DNA from: Martelella mediterranea DSM 17316
GTDB taxonomy: Bacteria > Pseudomonadota > Alphaproteobacteria > Rhizobiales > Rhizobiaceae
DNA: 64,000 bases
Assembly (NCBI RefSeq): GCF_002043005.1
Contig: NZ_CP020330.1
Coordinates: forward strand, 2,870,001-2,934,000
Direction: 5' to 3'
How positions within the stretch are numbered: position 1 is the first letter of the stretch; every line of letters starts with the position of its first letter. A program made the translations under genes and the position numbers. Of the stretch, positions 60,779-64,000 are shown piece after piece. The notes below the pieces were generated by a model. It was given only the letters and a program-made list of their open reading frames with translations. It had not been told where the DNA came from and did not search any database.

Positions 60779-61682
60779 GGCGAATTCCTCGGGTGAACAT
60801 TGGCGTGCCGTTCTGATAACGGGACCGACGGCGAGCGGCAAGTCCGCTTATGCGATCGCGCGGGCCGAAGCGGCCGGCGGCGTGGTGATCAATGCCGACA
60901 GCATGCAGGTCTACGACACCCTGCGCGTGCTGACGGCGCGGCCTTCCGTCGAAGACATGCAGGGCATACCGCATTATCTTTACGGCCATGTCCCGGCCGG
61001 CGGCGACTACTCGACCGGCGCATGGTTGCGCGACATGGAAGTGCTACTCAAGCGGCTTGAAGCCGAGGGGCGGGTGCCGGTGATCGTCGGCGGTACGGGG
61101 CTCTATTTCAAGGCGCTGACCGAGGGCCTTGCCGCCATGCCGCCGGTCCCCGCTGAAATCCGCGCGAAGTGGCGAGAGGCGCTTGCAGAAGAAGGCGCTA
61201 CGGCCCTTCACGCACAGCTTCTGGCGATCGATCCGGTCATGGGCGGACGCCTTTCGCCAAGCGACGGCCAGCGGATTGTCCGCGCGCTTGAGTTATTCGA
61301 GGCCAGCGGCCGGTCGATCGCCGATTTCCAGGCCGAGAATCCGCCGCCGTTGATCGACGCGGCGAACGCCGACAAGATCGTGGTGCTGCCGGAAAGGCCG
61401 GTTTTGCACGCTCGCATCAACCGCCGCTTCGAGACGATGCTGGAGGCGGGCGCGGTGGAGGAGGTCGAGGCGCTGCTGGCGCTCGATCTCGATCCCGCGG
61501 CCCCGGTGATGCGCGCCATCGGCGTCAAGGAGATCGCGGCCATGCTTTCCGGCGAGATGAGCCGCACCGAGGTGATCGAAAAGGCAAGCGCTGCCACGCG
61601 GCAATATGCCAAGCGTCAGATGACGTGGTTTCGCAACCAGATGGGGCCGGAATGGAAAAGGCTCGATCCGGCAAGGGGTTAG
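60777..61682 (+). CDS. miaA: tRNA dimethylallyltransferase
   Basis: A 301-residue enzyme adding a dimethylallyl group to A37 of tRNAs that read U-starting codons, such as the tRNA-Leu(UAA) of this window. The P-loop is LITGPTASGKSAYA; INADSMQVY, VIVGGTGLYFKAL and DGQRIVRALE follow. ATG 60777 (MANSSGEHW) is the only start of family length; its ribosome binding site is weak (GAGAG). It shares two bases with the serB start codon on the opposite strand. Confidence 0.94.
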   Translation: MANSSGEHWRAVLITGPTASGKSAYAIARAEAAGGVVINADSMQVYDTLRVLTARPSVEDMQGIPHYLYGHVPAGGDYSTGAWLRDMEVLLKRLEAEGRVPVIVGGTGLYFKALTEGLAAMPPVPAEIRAKWREALAEEGATALHAQLLAIDPVMGGRLSPSDGQRIVRALELFEASGRSIADFQAENPPPLIDAANADKIVVLPERPVLHARINRRFETMLEAGAVEEVEALLALDLDPAAPVMRAIGVKEIAAMLSGEMSRTEVIEKASAATRQYAKRQMTWFRNQMGPEWKRLDPARG

Positions 61683-61760
61683 GGCGAGGGATGCCTATCC
61701 AGGCCGGCTAATTTTATTGCGCGCGTTTGGGCTTCACGGCATTTTTCTTGCAGTTGCGCG

Positions 61761-61788
61761 TTGACGCGGGCGGAAAGTCGGGCTATCA
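61761..61788 (+). promoter_or_regulatory. Promoter of the ilvB-ilvN operon
   Basis: TTGAC (61761-61765) is separated by 17 bases from CTATCA (61783-61788), a good fit to the rhizobial CTTGAC-N17-CTATAT pattern. Transcription would begin near 61795, which makes the leader peptide nearly leaderless. Confidence 0.65.
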
Positions 61789-61796
61789 GGCCAAGC

Positions 61797-61853
61797 ATGG
61801 CTAAGAAAGAACTTCTTATTGTGGTGGGATCGCGCATGGGCAGGATGGTGTAA
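61797..61853 (+). CDS. ilvB leader peptide (attenuation)
   Basis: An 18-codon frame (MAKKELLIVVGSRMGRMV) with Leu-Leu-Ile-Val-Val in a row, the signature of a regulatory leader that senses charged branched-chain tRNAs. It is followed by mutually exclusive stems and a terminator. Its product has no other role. Confidence 0.85.
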   Translation: MAKKELLIVVGSRMGRMV

Positions 61854-61910
61854 CCATCCGGCAGCAGCCACCCATGCGCGACGACAGGCTCCTTGAAGGG
61901 GCCTTTTTTT
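61831..61910 (+). promoter_or_regulatory. ilvB attenuator: anti-terminator pairing and terminator
   Basis: CGCGCATGGG (61831-61840) pairs with CCCATGCGCG (61871-61880), with an inner GGATGG / CCATCC stem. The terminator stem AGGCTCC (61886-61892) / GGGGCCT (61898-61904) is followed by seven T. Ribosome stalling at the Leu/Ile/Val codons would change folding upstream and permit read-through into ilvB. Confidence 0.85.
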
Positions 61911-61950
61911 ATGCCCGAGGAAACCCAGGACCATCAAACGGAAAAATGAG

Positions 61951-63723
61951 ATGACCGCAGCGGACAACATGATGACAGGCGCCGAAATCGTTTTGCAGGC
62001 GTTGAAGGAAAACGGGGTCGAACACATTTTCGGATACCCCGGCGGCGCGGTGCTGCCGATCTACGACGAAATCTTTCAGCAGGACGAAATCGAGCATGTG
62101 CTTGTGCGCCATGAGCAGGGCGCCGGCCATGCGGCCGAAGGCTATGCCCGCTCCACCGGCAAGGTCGGCGTCATGCTTGTCACCTCCGGTCCAGGCGCCA
62201 CCAATGCGGTAACCCCGCTGCAGGACGCGCTGATGGATTCCATTCCGTTGGTCTGCATTTCTGGCCAGGTTCCGACCGCGCTGATCGGCTCGGATGCTTT
62301 CCAGGAATGCGATACCGTCGGCATCACCCGGCCCTGCACCAAATATAACTGGCTGGTCAAGGACGTAAACGAACTGGCTGATGTCATTCATGAAGCCTTC
62401 CGCATCGCCCAGACCGGTCGTCCGGGCCCGGTCGTCGTCGACGTTCCCAAGGATATCCAGTTCGCCACCGGCCGCTACACGCCGCTCGCCGAACACATGA
62501 TCCGCGAAAGCTACCAGCCGAAGGTCCAGGGCAATGCCGAGGCGATCCAGGCGGCGATCGAGCTGATGGCCCATGCCAGGCGGCCGGTTCTCTACACCGG
62601 CGGCGGCGTCATCAATTCCGGCGACGAGGCCTCGCGGCTGCTGCGCGAGCTGGTCGAACTGACCGATTTTCCGATCACCTCGACGCTGATGGGGCTCGGC
62701 GCCTATCCGGCATCGGGCAAGAACTGGCTCGGCATGCTGGGCATGCACGGTTCCTACGAGGCCAATATGGCGATGCATGACTGTGACGTCATGGTCTGTA
62801 TCGGTGCGCGCTTCGATGACCGCATTACCGGCCGGGTTGACGCCTTCTCGCCGAATTCGAAGAAGATCCACATCGATATCGATCCGTCCTCGATCAACAA
62901 GAACATTCGCGTCGATATCCCGATCCTCGGCGATGTCGCCCATGTTCTGGAAGACATGGTGCGGCTGTGGCGGGCGCTGCCGGCCGAAAAGCCGTCGCTC
63001 GACGATTGGTGGCGGAATATCGACCGCTGGCGCGGCCGCGACTGCTTCGCCTATGCGCCGAACAAGGACGTCATCATGCCGCAATACGCGCTTGAGCGGC
63101 TGAATGCGGCGATCAAGGATCGTGACGCCTATATCACCACCGAGGTCGGTCAGCACCAGATGTGGGCCGCGCAGTTCCTGCATTTCGAGGAGCCGAAGCG
63201 CTGGATGACGTCGGGCGGGCTGGGCACGATGGGCTACGGCCTGCCGGCGGCGCTGGGCGTCCAGATCGCCCACCCGGAAGCGCTGGTCATCGATGTCGCG
63301 GGCGATGCCTCGATCCAGATGTGCATTCAGGAAATGTCGGCGGCGATCCAGCACAATGCGCCGATCAAGATCTTCATCCTGAACAACCAGTATATGGGCA
63401 TGGTGCGCCAGTGGCAGCAGCTGTTGCACGGCAACCGGCTGTCGCATTCCTATACCGAGGCGATGCCCGATTTCGTCAAGCTGGCGGAAGCCTATGGCGC
63501 AGAAGGCATCTATTGCGACAGCCCGGACGATCTCGACGAGGCGATCCAGCGGATGATCGACAGCCCGAAGCCGGTGATCTTCGATTGCCGCGTCGCCAAT
63601 CTCGCCAACTGCTTCCCGATGATCCCGTCGGGCAGGGCGCATAACGACATGCTGTTGCCGGACGAGGCCAATGACGAGGCCGTCGCCACCGCCATCGATG
63701 CCAAGGGTCGTCAGCTCGTCTAA
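61951..63723 (+). CDS. ilvB: Acetolactate synthase, large (catalytic) subunit
   Basis: A 590-residue ThDP enzyme for the first common step of Val/Leu/Ile synthesis. The catalytic Glu is in RHEQGAGHAAEGYAR; the FAD/central domain and the ThDP-Mg motif GDASIQMCIQEM...NNQYMGMVRQWQ are present. GGAA lies before ATG 61951. Expression is controlled by the upstream attenuator. ilvN follows after 21 bases. Confidence 0.96.
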   Translation: MTAADNMMTGAEIVLQALKENGVEHIFGYPGGAVLPIYDEIFQQDEIEHVLVRHEQGAGHAAEGYARSTGKVGVMLVTSGPGATNAVTPLQDALMDSIPLVCISGQVPTALIGSDAFQECDTVGITRPCTKYNWLVKDVNELADVIHEAFRIAQTGRPGPVVVDVPKDIQFATGRYTPLAEHMIRESYQPKVQGNAEAIQAAIELMAHARRPVLYTGGGVINSGDEASRLLRELVELTDFPITSTLMGLGAYPASGKNWLGMLGMHGSYEANMAMHDCDVMVCIGARFDDRITGRVDAFSPNSKKIHIDIDPSSINKNIRVDIPILGDVAHVLEDMVRLWRALPAEKPSLDDWWRNIDRWRGRDCFAYAPNKDVIMPQYALERLNAAIKDRDAYITTEVGQHQMWAAQFLHFEEPKRWMTSGGLGTMGYGLPAALGVQIAHPEALVIDVAGDASIQMCIQEMSAAIQHNAPIKIFILNNQYMGMVRQWQQLLHGNRLSHSYTEAMPDFVKLAEAYGAEGIYCDSPDDLDEAIQRMIDSPKPVIFDCRVANLANCFPMIPSGRAHNDMLLPDEANDEAVATAIDAKGRQLV

Positions 63724-63744
63724 CGTTTGAAAGAGGTCAGAACA

Positions 63745-64000
63745 ATGAACGCGAAACTACAGCCCACCGGCTCGGCCTATTTCATTTCGAGCCAGACCGC
63801 AGCGCCCGAACGCCACACGCTTTCGGTCGTCGTCGCCAACGAGCCGGGCGTTCTCGCCCGGGTCATCGGCCTGTTCTCGGGCCGCGGCTACAATATCGAA
63901 AGCCTCACCGTTTCGGAGACCGAGCACGAGGCGCATCTATCGCGCATCACCATCGTCACCAAGGGCACGCCCGACGTGCTGGAGCAGATCAAGGCGCAGC
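63745..64000 (+). CDS. ilvN: Acetolactate synthase, small (regulatory) subunit, 5' part
   Basis: The first 85 codons are present and the frame runs off the window. An ACT domain is visible (HTLSVVVANEPGVLARVIGL, SGRGYNIESLTVS), which binds valine for feedback inhibition. AGAGG precedes ATG 63745. Confidence 0.94.
   Translation, partial: MNAKLQPTGSAYFISSQTAAPERHTLSVVVANEPGVLARVIGLFSGRGYNIESLTVSETEHEAHLSRITIVTKGTPDVLEQIKAQ

Overview
The window looks like chromosomal DNA of a GC-rich alphaproteobacterium of the Rhizobiales (Rhizobiaceae/Aurantimonadaceae type, for example Martelella-like). The grounds are an ExoR homologue, an Omp2/RopA-type porin, a scpA-scpB-ABC-tatABC block, hflKC-degP, an ilvB-ilvN leader, and a GAAC-N7-GAAC box of the alphaproteobacterial LexA type. 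The genus call is inference. There are no rRNA genes, recognisable insertion sequences or CRISPR arrays; one tRNA gene, tRNA-Leu(UAA), is present.

Layout. 0-4.5 kb: end of acpP, fabF, mltG, yicC, gmk (fatty acid synthesis, cell wall, RNA turnover, GMP kinase). 4.6-15.2 kb: a minus-strand carbohydrate locus read from a GntR/LacI-hybrid regulator through a Gfo/Idh/MocA oxidoreductase, a PHP-like hydrolase, a sugar ABC importer, a PfkB kinase and a Cys-type sulfatase; it suggests import and catabolism of a sulfated sugar. Two similar AT-rich operator-like elements lie before the regulator and before the oxidoreductase. 15.2-19.3 kb: a LexA-box-controlled 28-residue membrane peptide and the replicative polymerase dnaE. 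19.7-27.4 kb: a major porin, tRNA-Leu, exoR, xthA, a purine/uracil permease, a candidate small RNA with its own promoter and terminator, erpA and dgt. 27.5-37 kb: argS, a large SPOR-domain protein, nagZ, scpAB, an orphan ABC ATPase, tatABC.

37-45.9 kb is the most unusual part. Three tandem small genes encode peptides with double-glycine leaders. They are followed by a complete NHLM-type export machine: an HlyD-like adaptor, an ABC transporter with an N-terminal C39 leader peptidase, and a second ABC transporter with a non-peptidase N-terminal domain. No maturation enzyme is present. Two of the peptides align without gaps over about 60 residues and carry small-xxx-small (glycine-zipper-like) helices. 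This recalls surface-displayed, contact-dependent bacteriocins rather than a modified RiPP. AT-rich DNA and a phased TAGTTAC repeat cluster precede the first peptide gene.

45.9-54.3 kb is a tightly overlapping minus-strand operon that I read as purine uptake and catabolism. A Rieske protein without mononuclear-iron ligands is paired with an oxygenase without a Rieske cluster. A glutathione-S-transferase-like protein, an 8-oxoguanine/guanine-type deaminase and a BMP-type ABC importer follow. The composition parallels the NdmC/NdmE purine N7-demethylase arrangement. 54.3-64 kb returns to housekeeping genes: an acylphosphatase-like protein, folA, hflK-hflC, a DUF2065 protein, a DegP/DegQ protease, a GNAT acetyltransferase, serB and miaA whose start codons overlap head to head, and ilvB-ilvN preceded by a classical branched-chain-amino-acid attenuator.
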